64,000 nucleotides of DNA from Sphingobacterium sp. UT-1RO-CII-1 (GTDB taxonomy: Bacteria; Bacteroidota; Bacteroidia; Sphingobacteriales; Sphingobacteriaceae). This document shows positions 15,323 through 24,893 of this stretch, in pieces. The notes under the pieces were generated by a model. That model ran no database searches. It had not been told where the DNA came from and worked only from the letters and a program-made list of their open reading frames with translations. Where the stretch lies: positions 1 through 64,000 of the forward strand of contig NZ_JAPPVJ010000009.1 in the NCBI RefSeq assembly GCF_026711005.1, read 5' to 3'. Numbering within the stretch: position 1 is the first letter of the stretch; each line of letters starts with the position of its first letter. The position numbers and the translations under genes were made by a program.

Positions 15323-16012
15323 ATGATTAAAAGTAAAATTAATAATTGGGCAGAGGAAGATCGGCCGAGAGAGAAGTTATTGAGATTAGGAAGACGAGCA
15401 TTGAGTAATGCAGAATTGTTGGCAATTCTTATTCGATCGGGAACACAAGGAGAAAGCGCTGTTGATCTCGCTCGACGGATATTACTTGATGTTGGTAATG
15501 ACCTTAACAATTTATCCAAGCTCGATGAGCTAGAACTATCAAAATATAATGGAATCGGTGAAGCTAAGGCTTTAAGTATTATAGCAGCATTGGAGCTGGG
15601 AAGGAGAAGAAAGGAGATGCCACAACAGACGAGACCTGTCTTACGTACCAGTCGAGATGTTTTTAACCATTTTAGAGAGCAATTGCAGGATATACCTCAC
15701 GAAGAGTTTTGGGTGATTTACTTAAATAGAGGTTCGTTTATTTTAGATACGCAAATGATAGGGAAGGGAGGCTTGGACTTTACGCCAGTAGATATTAAGG
15801 CGATATTAAGGTGTGCATTGATGGTGAAAGCTGTTTCAATTATTTTAATTCATAATCACCCTTCAGGGGCATTGTGGGCCAGTGAATCTGATAAACTAGT
15901 TACAGATAAAATAGTAAGAGCTGCAGAAACTTTGGATTTACATGTAGCAGATCATGTCATTTTTACTGAAGATAGTTATTTTAGCTTTAGAGACAGAGGT
16001 TTATTAGGCTAA
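15323..16012 (+). CDS. radC: RadC family JAB-domain protein
   Basis: A 229-residue RadC/YicR-like protein. The N-terminal part has a helix-hairpin-helix segment (LSKYNGIGEAKALSIIAALELGR is split over about 70-95). The C-terminal JAB/MPN domain keeps the metal-binding motif HNHPSGALWASESD, that is HxH, seven residues, SxxD, so a zinc-dependent hydrolase is possible. Despite the name, a role in DNA repair is not established. It is a single gene closed by a terminator. Confidence 0.9.
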   Translation: MIKSKINNWAEEDRPREKLLRLGRRALSNAELLAILIRSGTQGESAVDLARRILLDVGNDLNNLSKLDELELSKYNGIGEAKALSIIAALELGRRRKEMPQQTRPVLRTSRDVFNHFREQLQDIPHEEFWVIYLNRGSFILDTQMIGKGGLDFTPVDIKAILRCALMVKAVSIILIHNHPSGALWASESDKLVTDKIVRAAETLDLHVADHVIFTEDSYFSFRDRGLLG

Positions 16013-16051
16013 GAAAAATATTGCTATCGGTTGTTTTAGAGAGTGGCGCAT

Positions 16052-16080
16052 AAAAGGCTGTGTGATTAACACAGCCTTTT
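16052..16080. terminator. bidirectional terminator
   Basis: Arms AAAAGGCTGTGT (16052-16063) and ACACAGCCTTTT (16069-16080) with a five-base loop, between radC and the convergent aminotransferase gene. Confidence 0.88.
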
Positions 16081-16111
16081 ATTTATAGTTTTTTAAAATT
16101 ATTTGATTGAT

Positions 16112-17311
16112 TTAGTCAACTCTTCCAGGATAAGCTTCCAAAGCTTTTTCTAAGCAGATGAGCGCTTTTTGAAGCTCACTACCCTTGAGTACATAGGCTA
16201 TTCGAACTTCGTTCATGCCTGAGCCAGCTGTGCTATAAAAGCCGGTCGCAGGAGCCATCATTACAGTTTCATCGTTATATGAAAATTCTTCTAGTATCCA
16301 TTGACAGAACTTGTCAGCATTGTCGATAGGGAGCTTAGCCACGACGTAAAAGGCACCGCCTGGATTTGGACAGAATACGCCCGGGATTGTATTTAAACCC
16401 TTTACTAAAATATCACGTCTAGCAGTATATTCTTTAGAAACAGCTTCAAAATAGCTGTCCGGCGTGTCAATAGCTGCCTCTCCCGCAATTTGGCCTTCTA
16501 AAGATGGGCTTAGTCGAGCTTGTGCAAACTTTAAAGCAGTTTGATAAAGCTCTTTGTTTTTTGTAATCAAGCAACCAATACGTGCTCCACAAGCTGAGTA
16601 ACGCTTCGAAACGGTGTCTAAGATAACCACGTTCTCTTCGAGTCCTGGAATATGCATAGGCGATATAAATTCGCGTCCGTCATAGCAAAACTCTCTGTAT
16701 GCTTCGTCGGAAAACAAGAAAAGGTCATGTTTTAGACAAAGCTCTTTAAGTGCTTCTAACTCTTCACGTGAATATAAGTAGCCTGTAGGATTATTGGGGT
16801 TACAAATTGCAATTGCTTTTGTTTTGTCTGTAATTAGTTTTTCAAACTCACTTATTGCAGGAAGTGCAAAGCCATTTCCTATATAGGACATGATGGGTTT
16901 CACTACAACATCTGCCGAGCAGGCAAACCCATTATAGTTAGCGTAAAAAGGTTCAGGAATAATAATCTCTTCACCAGGATTTAAGCAAGCTTGCATAGCT
17001 ATTGTTATCGCCTCAGAGCCTCCATTAGTAACCAATATGTCAGTGGGTGTTATACCATAGTTTAATTTATTGTAATAGTCGGCAAGCTTTGCGCGGTATG
17101 AGGCAGTGCCTTCTGAAGCTGTATATGCCCATATTTTAAAATCTATGTTTTTTAGGGCATTTAGCATCACTTCCGGAGTGTCTATATCCGGCTGTCCAAT
17201 ATTTAAGTGATAGATTTTTTTTCCTTCTTTTTTGGCTTGATCGGCAAAAGGAGTTAGCTTCCGTATAGGGGAAGCTGGCATGTTAAGGCCTTTTTGTGAT
17301 ATTTTGGGCAT
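16112..17311 (-). CDS. PLP-dependent aminotransferase (aspartate family)
   Basis: A 399-residue fold-type I aminotransferase. The cofactor lysine is in LDTVSKRYSACGARIGCL, NPNNPTGYLYS is the PLP-ring loop, IYHLNIGQPDIDTPE starts the substrate lid, and MNEVRIAYVL carries the C-terminal arginine that binds the carboxylate. The family includes aspartate, aromatic and branched-chain aminotransferases, and the exact amino acid is not determined by these motifs. It stands alone between convergent radC and a DUF1573 gene, so context gives no hint. Confidence 0.9.
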   Translation of the reverse strand: MPKISQKGLNMPASPIRKLTPFADQAKKEGKKIYHLNIGQPDIDTPEVMLNALKNIDFKIWAYTASEGTASYRAKLADYYNKLNYGITPTDILVTNGGSEAITIAMQACLNPGEEIIIPEPFYANYNGFACSADVVVKPIMSYIGNGFALPAISEFEKLITDKTKAIAICNPNNPTGYLYSREELEALKELCLKHDLFLFSDEAYREFCYDGREFISPMHIPGLEENVVILDTVSKRYSACGARIGCLITKNKELYQTALKFAQARLSPSLEGQIAGEAAIDTPDSYFEAVSKEYTARRDILVKGLNTIPGVFCPNPGGAFYVVAKLPIDNADKFCQWILEEFSYNDETVMMAPATGFYSTAGSGMNEVRIAYVLKGSELQKALICLEKALEAYPGRVD

Positions 17312-17393
17312 TTCTATATTGGTGTTAACTTTATTATTTATGCAAAATAATAAAAAGAATTTATTCTAAAGATGACGATTGTCATTACTGCAT

Positions 17394-17420
17394 AAAAAAA
17401 GCCATCTGAAGATGGCTTTG
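17394..17420 (-). terminator. terminator after the DUF1573 gene
   Basis: Stem AAAGCCATCT/AGATGGCTTT (17398-17419) with a two-base loop on paper; on the minus strand it is followed by a long T-run. Confidence 0.8.
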
Positions 17421-17443
17421 TAAGATTCATTAAATTTAAAATA

Positions 17444-17818
17444 TTATTCTACAGTTCCTTTAACCGTTAATGTTTTTACGGGTGTTTTGGTATTTGATTT
17501 TACTGTGAATTGCTTCGTAAAAGGACCTTTTGTAGCTGCATTGTACGTAACAGAAATAGTTCCGCTTTCTTCCGGTTTAATAGGAGTTTTGGTAAACTCT
17601 GCAACTGAACAGCCACATGATGGCCTTACTTCAGATAATATGATTGGAGCAGTTCCAGTATTTGTAAACTTGAAGTCATATGATGCCGGTTTATTATAGG
17701 GAATTGTCCCAAAGTCATGTGTTTCTTTTTCGAACTTTAGTTCACCTATGGAAAGTGCCATAGAGGTAAAGCCAATAATAGCTACGAAGACTGTTAATAT
17801 TCCTATTACTTTTTTCAT
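17444..17818 (-). CDS. DUF1573 secreted Ig-like protein
   Basis: A 124-residue protein with a signal peptide (MKKVIGILTVFVAIIGFTSM) and one DUF1573 beta-sandwich: LKFEKETHDFGTIPYNKPAS, TGTAPIILSEVRPSCGCSVA, PIKPEESGTISVTYN, and a final strand. The CGC motif is characteristic. The family is abundant in Bacteroidota and is exported, but its role is unknown. Start chosen at 17818 where the signal peptide begins; upstream in-frame codons to 17860 look non-coding. Confidence 0.88.
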   Translation of the reverse strand: MKKVIGILTVFVAIIGFTSMALSIGELKFEKETHDFGTIPYNKPASYDFKFTNTGTAPIILSEVRPSCGCSVAEFTKTPIKPEESGTISVTYNAATKGPFTKQFTVKSNTKTPVKTLTVKGTVE

Positions 17819-17917
17819 TGTTTTGTGTTTAGATAATGTTTCAAACAAAAGATAGACCAAAATTATGAAATAAGAAGGTCTTTTTATTGTTTTAACATAA
17901 TTATTACAATAGTACGC

Positions 17918-18883
17918 TTAGATAATACCTTCTTTTAATAGGTCTTGTATGTGTATAATTCCTGTGTATTTTCCCTGGTCAGTGACGAGTAACTGCGTGA
18001 TGTTGTTTTGTCGCATAGTGTGTAGGGCGTCAGCAGCAAGGGCCTTACGATCTATTGTTTTGGGCTGTTTGGACATAATATTAGCAGCAGTAATTTGGCT
18101 TAAATCATCGTGTTGTTCGAGCATGCGACGAATATCACCATCTGTAATAATACCCATGATGTTGTCCTGCTCGATAACGGCGGTTGCTCCTAAGCGAAAT
18201 TTTGTAATGTTAATTATCGTGTTTCTAACGCTTGTGGCAGGTGATACCTCAGGTCTACCGTTATTGTCAGACAAATCACTTACCTTGAGATATAGCTGCT
18301 TCCCAAGCGCTCCACCGGGATGATATTTAGCAAAGTCTTGGTCTGAAAATTGTCTGCAGGTTTGTAGGCAAACAGCCAGAGCATCGCCCATTGCTAATTG
18401 AGCAGTTGTACTGGTGGTAGGCGCTAGGTTGTTGGGGCATGCTTCGCGCTCAACGGTTGTGTCAAGTATATAATTCGCTTGCTTCGCTAAAAAAGAATCA
18501 ATATTACCTACCAGAGCCACTAAGGTGTTGTTACTTTGTTTAAGAAAAGGGATTAAGACCTTTATTTCTGGTGTATTTCCACTTTTTGAAATAGCAATAA
18601 TGAGATCATTATCTTGGATAATACCTAAATCGCCGTGAATAGCATCAGCGGCATGCATAAAAATGGAAGGTGTACCTGTTGAATTAAAGGTGGCCACTAT
18701 TTTTTGTGCAATGATAGCACTCTTGCCAATACCGGTCACGATTACTCTTCCAGAAAGCTTTAGTATTTGATTTACAACGCTTACAAAGTCATCATTTATA
18801 TGATGGGTAAGGTTTTTAATAGCAGTAGCTTCAAGGTTCAATGTAGCGATTGCTGTGTTTTTTATGTCGATGTTGTGTATCAC
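17918..18883 (-). CDS. kdsD: arabinose-5-phosphate isomerase, KpsF/GutQ family
   Basis: Interconverts D-ribulose 5-phosphate and D-arabinose 5-phosphate, the first step of Kdo synthesis for lipopolysaccharide. The 321-residue protein has an N-terminal SIS domain (about 40-170; VTGIGKSAIIAQKIVATFNS, HGDLGIIQDNDLIIAISKSG, TTSTTAQLAMGDALA) and two C-terminal CBS domains (about 205-320; IMGIITDGDIRRML and YTGIIHIQDLLKEG). It is transcribed away from recQ; kdsA, the third-step enzyme, lies 2.4 kb away on the other side of recQ. Confidence 0.93.
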   Translation of the reverse strand: MIHNIDIKNTAIATLNLEATAIKNLTHHINDDFVSVVNQILKLSGRVIVTGIGKSAIIAQKIVATFNSTGTPSIFMHAADAIHGDLGIIQDNDLIIAISKSGNTPEIKVLIPFLKQSNNTLVALVGNIDSFLAKQANYILDTTVEREACPNNLAPTTSTTAQLAMGDALAVCLQTCRQFSDQDFAKYHPGGALGKQLYLKVSDLSDNNGRPEVSPATSVRNTIINITKFRLGATAVIEQDNIMGIITDGDIRRMLEQHDDLSQITAANIMSKQPKTIDRKALAADALHTMRQNNITQLLVTDQGKYTGIIHIQDLLKEGII

Positions 18884-18917
18884 AGAAAAAATGTCTATTT
18901 TTATTTTAAATAAATTA

Positions 18918-18925
18918 CAAAAGTA
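18918..18925 (-). promoter_or_regulatory. candidate -7 element for kdsD
   Basis: Minus strand TACTTTTG matches TAnnTTTG; a TTTG occurs 14 bases upstream (18943-18940), shorter than the usual spacing. Confidence 0.45.
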
Positions 18926-18982
18926 AGGTATTTAAAATTCAAAAATGTCATACGTACATTTTAATTTTTTGTGTTTAAGTCG

Positions 18983-21172
18983 ATGGAAATAGAAAAGTCA
19001 TTATTTGACAATCTGCAGGAGTTTTTTGGTTTTGATACGTTTAAAGGTGATCAGGAAGCTATTATAACAACAGTGCTAGATAAGAAAGATGCATTTGTTA
19101 TAATGCCAACAGGAGGAGGGAAATCCATCTGTTATCAGTTGCCTGCTTTAATGAGTCAAGGTACAGCAATCGTGATATCACCACTAATAGCTTTGATGAA
19201 AAATCAAGTGGATCAATTGCGTGCTTTTGGAGGAAATGATAGCATTGCACATTTTTTAAACTCATCCTTAAATAAAGGCGAGATAACGCGTGTAAAACAG
19301 GATGTTGTTGATGGAAAAACGAAGCTTTTGTATGTAGCGCCCGAGTCTTTAACTAAGGAAGAAAATGCGCAGTTTCTTAAATCAATAAATGTGTCTTTTG
19401 TAGCTATTGATGAAGCGCACTGTATTTCAGAATGGGGGCATGATTTTAGACCTGAATATAGAAGAATACGCCAGGTAATTAATAACATAGGTGACCGTAT
19501 TCCAATTATTGCTTTAACAGCGACGGCAACACCAAAAGTACAATCAGATATTCGGAAGAACCTGCAAATGAATGACGCTGTTTTGTTTAAGTCTTCATTT
19601 AACCGCCCGAATTTATACTATGAGGTTCGCCCTAAAAAAGAGGTTGTGAAAGAAATGGTTCGCTTTATAAAGGCTCATAGTGGGAAGACTGGAATTGTAT
19701 ATTGTTTAAGTCGTAAAAAGGTAGAAGAGATTGCTGAAGTGCTTAATATTAATGGTATCAAGGCATTACCTTATCACGCAGGCTTGGATGGGAAAACAAG
19801 AGCCGAAACACAAGATAAGTTTTTAATGGAAGATGTAGAAGTGATTGTAGCAACAATTGCTTTTGGGATGGGGATAGATAAACCGGATGTACGTTATGTT
19901 ATTCATCACGATATTCCAAAATCTATGGAAGGTTATTATCAAGAAACCGGTCGAGCAGGTAGAGATGGAGGAGAAGGTCATTGTCTTTCTTTTTACTCAG
20001 AGAAAGATGTCGAAAAGTTAAGTAAGTTTATGAAAGATAAACCTGTTTCTGAACGAGAAATAGGTACCCAGATATTAAAAGAGGTTATTGATTATTCTGA
20101 ATCATCTGTTTGTAGACGCAAGCAAATACTACATTATTTTGGAGAACAGTTTGACGAGACCGGTTGCAATAATATGTGTGATAATTGTAGAACGCAGAAG
20201 AGCTACTTTGAAGCCGAGGAGTCTTTAATAGAAGTACTTGGTTTTATAGATAAAGAAGGAGATAAGTTCGACGATCATCATATTATTAATGTGTTACTGG
20301 GACAGAATAATCAACCAGTTTCCGCATACAAGCATGATCAGCACCCGCTTTTTGGTAAGGGTAAAGAGAAAGGTCATAACTATTGGAACTCTTTAATTCG
20401 ACAGGCAGAGCTGAATGGCTTTATAAAAAAGGATATCGATCAATATGGCTTGTTATTGTTAACAGAAAGTGGGAAGAAATATTTGTCAAATCCGTATGCT
20501 ATTAAATTTATTTTGAATAGACCAATGGGAACGAGTGATGATACAGGAGGAGAGGAGACTGTGCAGGGAGCAGGAGTCTTGGACTCAGTTCTTTTAAGTA
20601 TGTTAAAAGAGCTGCGAAAAAAACTTTCTAAACAAAAGTCATTGCCACCGTTTGTTATTTTCCAAGATCCCTCGTTGGAGGAGATGTGTACACATTACCC
20701 GATTAGTTTGGATGAATTAAAACAGATACAGGGTGTAGGTGCGGGCAAAGCAAATAAATTTGGATTACCTTTCGTCAATCTGATTAAACAATATGTTGAG
20801 GATAATGATATTGATCGAGCTCAAGATTTGGTGGTGAAAGGGACAGCAAATAGGTCGGCACTTAAAGTATCTATAATACAAAACATTGACCGTAAGATAG
20901 GCCTGGAAGATATAGCTTCCTCTAAAGGCATCAGCTACGAGAATTTATTGAAAGAGGTGGAGTCCATAGTGAATTCCGGAACAAAACTAAATATCTCTTA
21001 CTTTGTGGATGAAATGATAGATAGTGACAGGCAGGATGAAGTTTATGATTACTTTAGTACTGCTGAAGTAGACTCTATTGAAGAAGCTCTGAAAGAACTT
21101 GGTGAAGAGGACTATACATACGAAGATATTCAGTTGATGCGTATTAAGTTTATTTCTGAATTGGGTAATTAA
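18983..21172 (+). CDS. recQ: ATP-dependent DNA helicase RecQ
   Basis: 3'-5' DNA helicase for recombination and fork repair. Domains in order: helicase core with Walker A MPTGGGKS near 47, DEAH box (AIDEAHC), SAT-type motif LTATATP and motif VI QETGRAGRDG; RQC zinc-binding cysteines in SSVCRRKQIL and GCNNMCDNC; winged helix; HRDC domain (LRKKLSKQKSLPPFVIF to QGVGAGKANKFG); and a C-terminal extension of about 120 residues typical of Bacteroidota. At about 729 residues it is longer than E. coli RecQ because of that extension. I prefer ATG 18983; a GTG at 18971 would add four residues. Confidence 0.95.
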   Translation: MEIEKSLFDNLQEFFGFDTFKGDQEAIITTVLDKKDAFVIMPTGGGKSICYQLPALMSQGTAIVISPLIALMKNQVDQLRAFGGNDSIAHFLNSSLNKGEITRVKQDVVDGKTKLLYVAPESLTKEENAQFLKSINVSFVAIDEAHCISEWGHDFRPEYRRIRQVINNIGDRIPIIALTATATPKVQSDIRKNLQMNDAVLFKSSFNRPNLYYEVRPKKEVVKEMVRFIKAHSGKTGIVYCLSRKKVEEIAEVLNINGIKALPYHAGLDGKTRAETQDKFLMEDVEVIVATIAFGMGIDKPDVRYVIHHDIPKSMEGYYQETGRAGRDGGEGHCLSFYSEKDVEKLSKFMKDKPVSEREIGTQILKEVIDYSESSVCRRKQILHYFGEQFDETGCNNMCDNCRTQKSYFEAEESLIEVLGFIDKEGDKFDDHHIINVLLGQNNQPVSAYKHDQHPLFGKGKEKGHNYWNSLIRQAELNGFIKKDIDQYGLLLLTESGKKYLSNPYAIKFILNRPMGTSDDTGGEETVQGAGVLDSVLLSMLKELRKKLSKQKSLPPFVIFQDPSLEEMCTHYPISLDELKQIQGVGAGKANKFGLPFVNLIKQYVEDNDIDRAQDLVVKGTANRSALKVSIIQNIDRKIGLEDIASSKGISYENLLKEVESIVNSGTKLNISYFVDEMIDSDRQDEVYDYFSTAEVDSIEEALKELGEEDYTYEDIQLMRIKFISELGN

Positions 21173-21255
21173 ATGTATGTCTTGCAAAAATTATAGTTCG
21201 CTGTTTTTATCTCTATTAAAAAAGTTTAAACTCAAGTGAGCTTGTGACATTTGTT

Positions 21256-21263
21256 TATCTTTG
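21256..21263 (+). promoter_or_regulatory. candidate -7 element for kdsA
   Basis: TATCTTTG matches TAnnTTTG, 22 bases before the kdsA ATG. The nearest TTG is only 11 bases upstream, so the -33 element is uncertain. Confidence 0.45.
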
Positions 21264-21285
21264 TATTTAATTTTTAATTTACATC

Positions 21286-22101
21286 ATGATTCAAAAATAT
21301 TTACCCGGGATAAAGCACGCCGATTCAGATCAGTTTTTTCTTATGGCAGGACCATGTGCTATTGAGGGAGAAGATATGGCACTGCGTATTGCTGAACGTA
21401 TTATAAAAATAACAGATAAGCTTAATATTCCTTATATTTTTAAGGGATCTTACAGAAAGGCAAATAGATCTAGGGTTGATTCATTTACGGGTATCGGTGA
21501 TGAAAAAGCTTTAAAGGTACTTGAAAAAGTGGGGCAGGCTTTCGGAGTTCCGACGGTAACCGATATTCACGAAAGTCATGAAGCTGAAATAGCTGCTGCC
21601 TATGTTGATGTTTTACAAATACCAGCTTTTTTATGCAGACAGACAGAATTATTATTGGCTGCTGCTCAAACTGGTAAAGTTGTCAATATCAAGAAAGGTC
21701 AATTTTTATCAGCAGGCTCTATGCAGTTTGCAGTGGATAAAGTGAAAGAAGCAGGAAATGAAAAAGTATTTTTGACAGACCGTGGAAATACTTTTGGATA
21801 TCAAGACTTAGTTGTTGACTTTAGAGGTATACCAGAAATGCGTGGATTTGATGTCCCTACAATTATGGATTGTACACACTCACTACAGCAGCCTAATCAA
21901 AACACTGGTGTTACTGGCGGACGTCCAGAGCTTATAGAAACTATCGCAAAAGCTGCCATCGCAGTGGGAGCTGATGGCTTGTTTATAGAAACACATCCAG
22001 ACCCTGCCAATGCAAAATCAGATGGGGCCAATATGTTACACTTGGATCATCTTGAAGGCTTGTTAACGAAGCTGGTTAGACTGAGACAAGCAGTAATATA
22101 A
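21286..22101 (+). CDS. kdsA: 3-deoxy-8-phosphooctulonate synthase
   Basis: Condenses arabinose 5-phosphate with phosphoenolpyruvate to Kdo 8-phosphate in the cytoplasm. The 271-residue TIM barrel shows the family blocks MAGPCAIEGEDMALRIAERI, YIFKGSYRKANRSRVDSFTG, TDIHESHEAE, DVLQIPAFLCRQTELL, NIKKGQFL, LTDRGNTFGYQDLVVDFRG and DGLFIETHPDPANAKSDG. It is not a DAHP synthase. It follows recQ with a 113-base gap and probably its own promoter, and ends at a strong terminator. Confidence 0.96.
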   Translation: MIQKYLPGIKHADSDQFFLMAGPCAIEGEDMALRIAERIIKITDKLNIPYIFKGSYRKANRSRVDSFTGIGDEKALKVLEKVGQAFGVPTVTDIHESHEAEIAAAYVDVLQIPAFLCRQTELLLAAAQTGKVVNIKKGQFLSAGSMQFAVDKVKEAGNEKVFLTDRGNTFGYQDLVVDFRGIPEMRGFDVPTIMDCTHSLQQPNQNTGVTGGRPELIETIAKAAIAVGADGLFIETHPDPANAKSDGANMLHLDHLEGLLTKLVRLRQAVI

Positions 22102-22109
22102 TGTATATA

Positions 22110-22140
22110 AAAAAGCCATCTTAATAATAGATGGCTTTTT
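22110..22140. terminator. bidirectional terminator
   Basis: Arms AAAAAGCCATCT (22110-22121) and AGATGGCTTTTT (22129-22140), seven-base loop, between kdsA and the convergent DUF2853 gene. Confidence 0.9.
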
Positions 22141-22145
22141 TATAA

Positions 22146-22484
22146 TTAAGCGTAAATACCTTCTTTTTTGAATTTCTTAACCAAAAGAGCGTAGACTATA
22201 GCTCTGTATTTTGATTTGTTAGATCGGCCTACCTGCTCTATAACTTCATCAATAGCTTTATCTAACTCAGGACTGTCTTTTAATCCAAGTTTCTTTATTA
22301 GAAAGTTGTCTTTAAGTCTTTGAATCTCGGCCTTGTCAGTAGCTGCAATTGTTTCAGCATCTGCTTTATAGATTGATGGACCTAGACCTTTTGTAACCTT
22401 AGTTAAAAGCTGGTCGTCAATATTTAATTTTAATTTTTTCGCTTCAGCAATGTATGCTGCTGTTTTTTCTTCTAATTTACTCAT
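22146..22484 (-). CDS. DUF2853 family small protein
   Basis: A 112-residue, lysine-rich, helical cytoplasmic protein. The blocks LTKVTKGLGPSIYKADAETI, DNFLIKKLGLKDSPELDKAI and RSNKSKYRAIVYALLVKKF match the DUF2853 family. No function is known. Monocistronic. Confidence 0.82.
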   Translation of the reverse strand: MSKLEEKTAAYIAEAKKLKLNIDDQLLTKVTKGLGPSIYKADAETIAATDKAEIQRLKDNFLIKKLGLKDSPELDKAIDEVIEQVGRSNKSKYRAIVYALLVKKFKKEGIYA

Positions 22485-22638
22485 TACCTTTAATTTATAA
22501 ATGTTTTGTATATTATAAAGTTAACGATTAGTTTTATGAAAAGAGGAAATATTACTGCGATTATTTATACAAAGTAGTCGTTTTTTTTCTAAAATGTAGA
22601 AGAATGTCTATCAAAGTCCATAAATTCAAGCATAATAA

Positions 22639-24669
22639 TCATTTGATTAGGCCGGCACGTTTTAGTAAAGCATCTACAGAGGGGTTTCGCCCTCGAAAGT
22701 TTAGGTACAGCTTAGAAGGATGAATAGTTCCTCCTTTTGAAAGAATCTCTCGTTGTAGCTTTTGTGCTGTTTCCTTGTCGAATATCCCTTTCTCTTTAAA
22801 AAGCTGAAATGCATCCGCATCTAAAACTTCAGACCATTTGTAACTATAGTAGCCAGAAGAATACCCGCCATTAAATATATGGGAGAATGCGGTGCTCATT
22901 GCATTATCCTTTATGTCAGGGAACAATGTGGTCGAAGCAAAACAAGAGTTTTCGAATTCTTTAATGTTGGTAATCGATGTGGGATCTTGCGCGTGCCACC
23001 CCATATCTAGAAGTCCAAAGCTTAATTGACGTAAGGTAGACATTCCTTCCATAAAGGATGCAGACTCTCTTATCTTATTAATGTACTCCATAGGAATAGT
23101 TACTTGCGTTTCGTAATGTTTTGCAAATAATGTTAATGCTTGTTCTTCGTAGCACCAGTTTTCCATTAGTTGGCTTGGTAGTTCGACGAAGTCCCAATAG
23201 ACAGAGGTGCCAGAGAGGACAGGGTATGTGCTTTCTGCTAAGATGCCATGTAGGGCATGTCCGAACTCGTGAAATAGAGTTTTTACTTCGCTAAATGTCA
23301 GTAAAGAAGGTTTGCTGTTTGTTGGGCGAGTAAAATTGCATACTATGGATACATGAGGGCGCTCTTCTACACCATTATTTATATATTGTGGTTTAAAAGA
23401 AGTCATCCATGCACCATTTCTTTTACCCTTACGAGGGAAAAAGTCTGCATAGAATACAGCAATAAGTTTTTTGTTTTGATCTCTTACTTCGTAAGTCTGA
23501 ACTTCTTCATGGTATTTGTCAATATTATACACTTCTGTGAAGTGGATGTCGAATAGTTTTTCTGCTATAGTAAAAGCGCCTTGTAGTACATTCTGTAATT
23601 CAAAGTAAGGTTTTAAAATCTCATCATTTAAATTAAATTTTTCCTTTTTAAGCTTTTCACTATAATAGGCACTATCCCATTTTTCTAGGGTTGAAATACC
23701 ATCAATTGTATAGGCAAAATCCCTTAATTCTTTGAATTCTTGTTCTGCGGCAGGTTTGGCTTTGATAAGTAGATCGTTTAAAAAGGATTTTACCTTATCA
23801 GGGGTCTCTGCCATACGTTGTTCTAAAACAAAGTTTGCATGCGTATTGTAGCCTAGTAATAATGCACGCTGATGGCGGAGATTAGCAATTTTTAATAAAA
23901 TCTCTTCATTATTATACTTGTTGTTCTGAAAACCCTTCTTTCCAGCAGCTACGGTGAGCTCTTTCCTTAATTCTCTATTATCTGAGTAGGTGATGAAAGG
24001 AATATAGCTTGGATAGTCAAGCGTGAATATCCAACCTTTTTTACCATGTGTTTCGGCCAGTTCTTTTGCTGCTTCAATAGCCCCTTGTGGTAAACCTGAT
24101 AAATCAGCTTCATTTGTGATGAGTAATTGATAGGCATTTGTTTCGGCAAGTATATTCTCGCCAAATTTCAATTTTAAAGTAGAAAGCTCACTGTCTATTT
24201 CTCGTAATTTATCTTTTTCTATATCATTGAGTAAAGCTCCATTTCTTGTGAAATTACGGTAAGATTTTTCTAAAAGGGTCTGTTGCTCGTTTGATAGAGA
24301 AAGTAAATCTTTACTATTATACACTTCTTTGACTCGTTGAAAAAGTGCGAAATTTAAGGTGATATCATTTTGTAAAGCAGATAGTTTAGGAGCAATTTCC
24401 TGGGCTATTTTGTCCAGATCGTCATTCGTCTCTGCGCTATGCAAGTTGAAAAATATATTGGATATACGGTCAAGGTGAAGGTCAGCAAATGCTAGTGCCT
24501 CAATAGTGTTTTCAAAAGTTGCTGCCTTTGTGTTATTTGCAATGGATTCTATTTTATTCTTTGTCTCTTGAATTGTCTTTTCAAATGCAGGAACGTAATC
24601 TGCAGTATTTATTTGGGAGAACGGTGCAGTATCATGCACAGTTTGAAACGGTTTGTTTAAAATACTCAT
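22639..24669 (-). CDS. M3 family peptidyl-dipeptidase (Dcp-like)
   Basis: A 676-residue zinc metallopeptidase without signal peptide. The zinc site is HEFGH at 467-471 with the third ligand glutamate in the following helix (WDFVELPSQLMENW). Family blocks include the N-terminal helical part (FEKTIQETKNKIESIAN), FPRKGKRNGAWMTSF before the active site, and HIFNGGYSSGYYSYKWSEVL after it, which binds the substrate. Length and these blocks fit Dcp rather than oligopeptidase F. Likely function is degrading short peptides. It is preceded by a 224-base spacer divergent from the AAA gene in which I see nothing clear. Confidence 0.93.
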   Translation of the reverse strand: MSILNKPFQTVHDTAPFSQINTADYVPAFEKTIQETKNKIESIANNTKAATFENTIEALAFADLHLDRISNIFFNLHSAETNDDLDKIAQEIAPKLSALQNDITLNFALFQRVKEVYNSKDLLSLSNEQQTLLEKSYRNFTRNGALLNDIEKDKLREIDSELSTLKLKFGENILAETNAYQLLITNEADLSGLPQGAIEAAKELAETHGKKGWIFTLDYPSYIPFITYSDNRELRKELTVAAGKKGFQNNKYNNEEILLKIANLRHQRALLLGYNTHANFVLEQRMAETPDKVKSFLNDLLIKAKPAAEQEFKELRDFAYTIDGISTLEKWDSAYYSEKLKKEKFNLNDEILKPYFELQNVLQGAFTIAEKLFDIHFTEVYNIDKYHEEVQTYEVRDQNKKLIAVFYADFFPRKGKRNGAWMTSFKPQYINNGVEERPHVSIVCNFTRPTNSKPSLLTFSEVKTLFHEFGHALHGILAESTYPVLSGTSVYWDFVELPSQLMENWCYEEQALTLFAKHYETQVTIPMEYINKIRESASFMEGMSTLRQLSFGLLDMGWHAQDPTSITNIKEFENSCFASTTLFPDIKDNAMSTAFSHIFNGGYSSGYYSYKWSEVLDADAFQLFKEKGIFDKETAQKLQREILSKGGTIHPSKLYLNFRGRNPSVDALLKRAGLIK

Positions 24670-24893
24670 GAAGTAAAATTACGAGAATTAGAGTGAATTG
24701 AGGTACAGAAAAGTTGAATTATATTGTAAAGCCATGTTTTTGAATTATCTTCTATTTTTAGAGCAGTAGTTGTGTTTTTTTTATTAATGAAATTTTGCTT
24801 AATGTTTTGCTTATATTAATTAGCACTGAATATTTTTTGTTAAATTATTGGAATGCAGCTATATTTGTCTGACTTTTAAAAATAAAAGATTAG

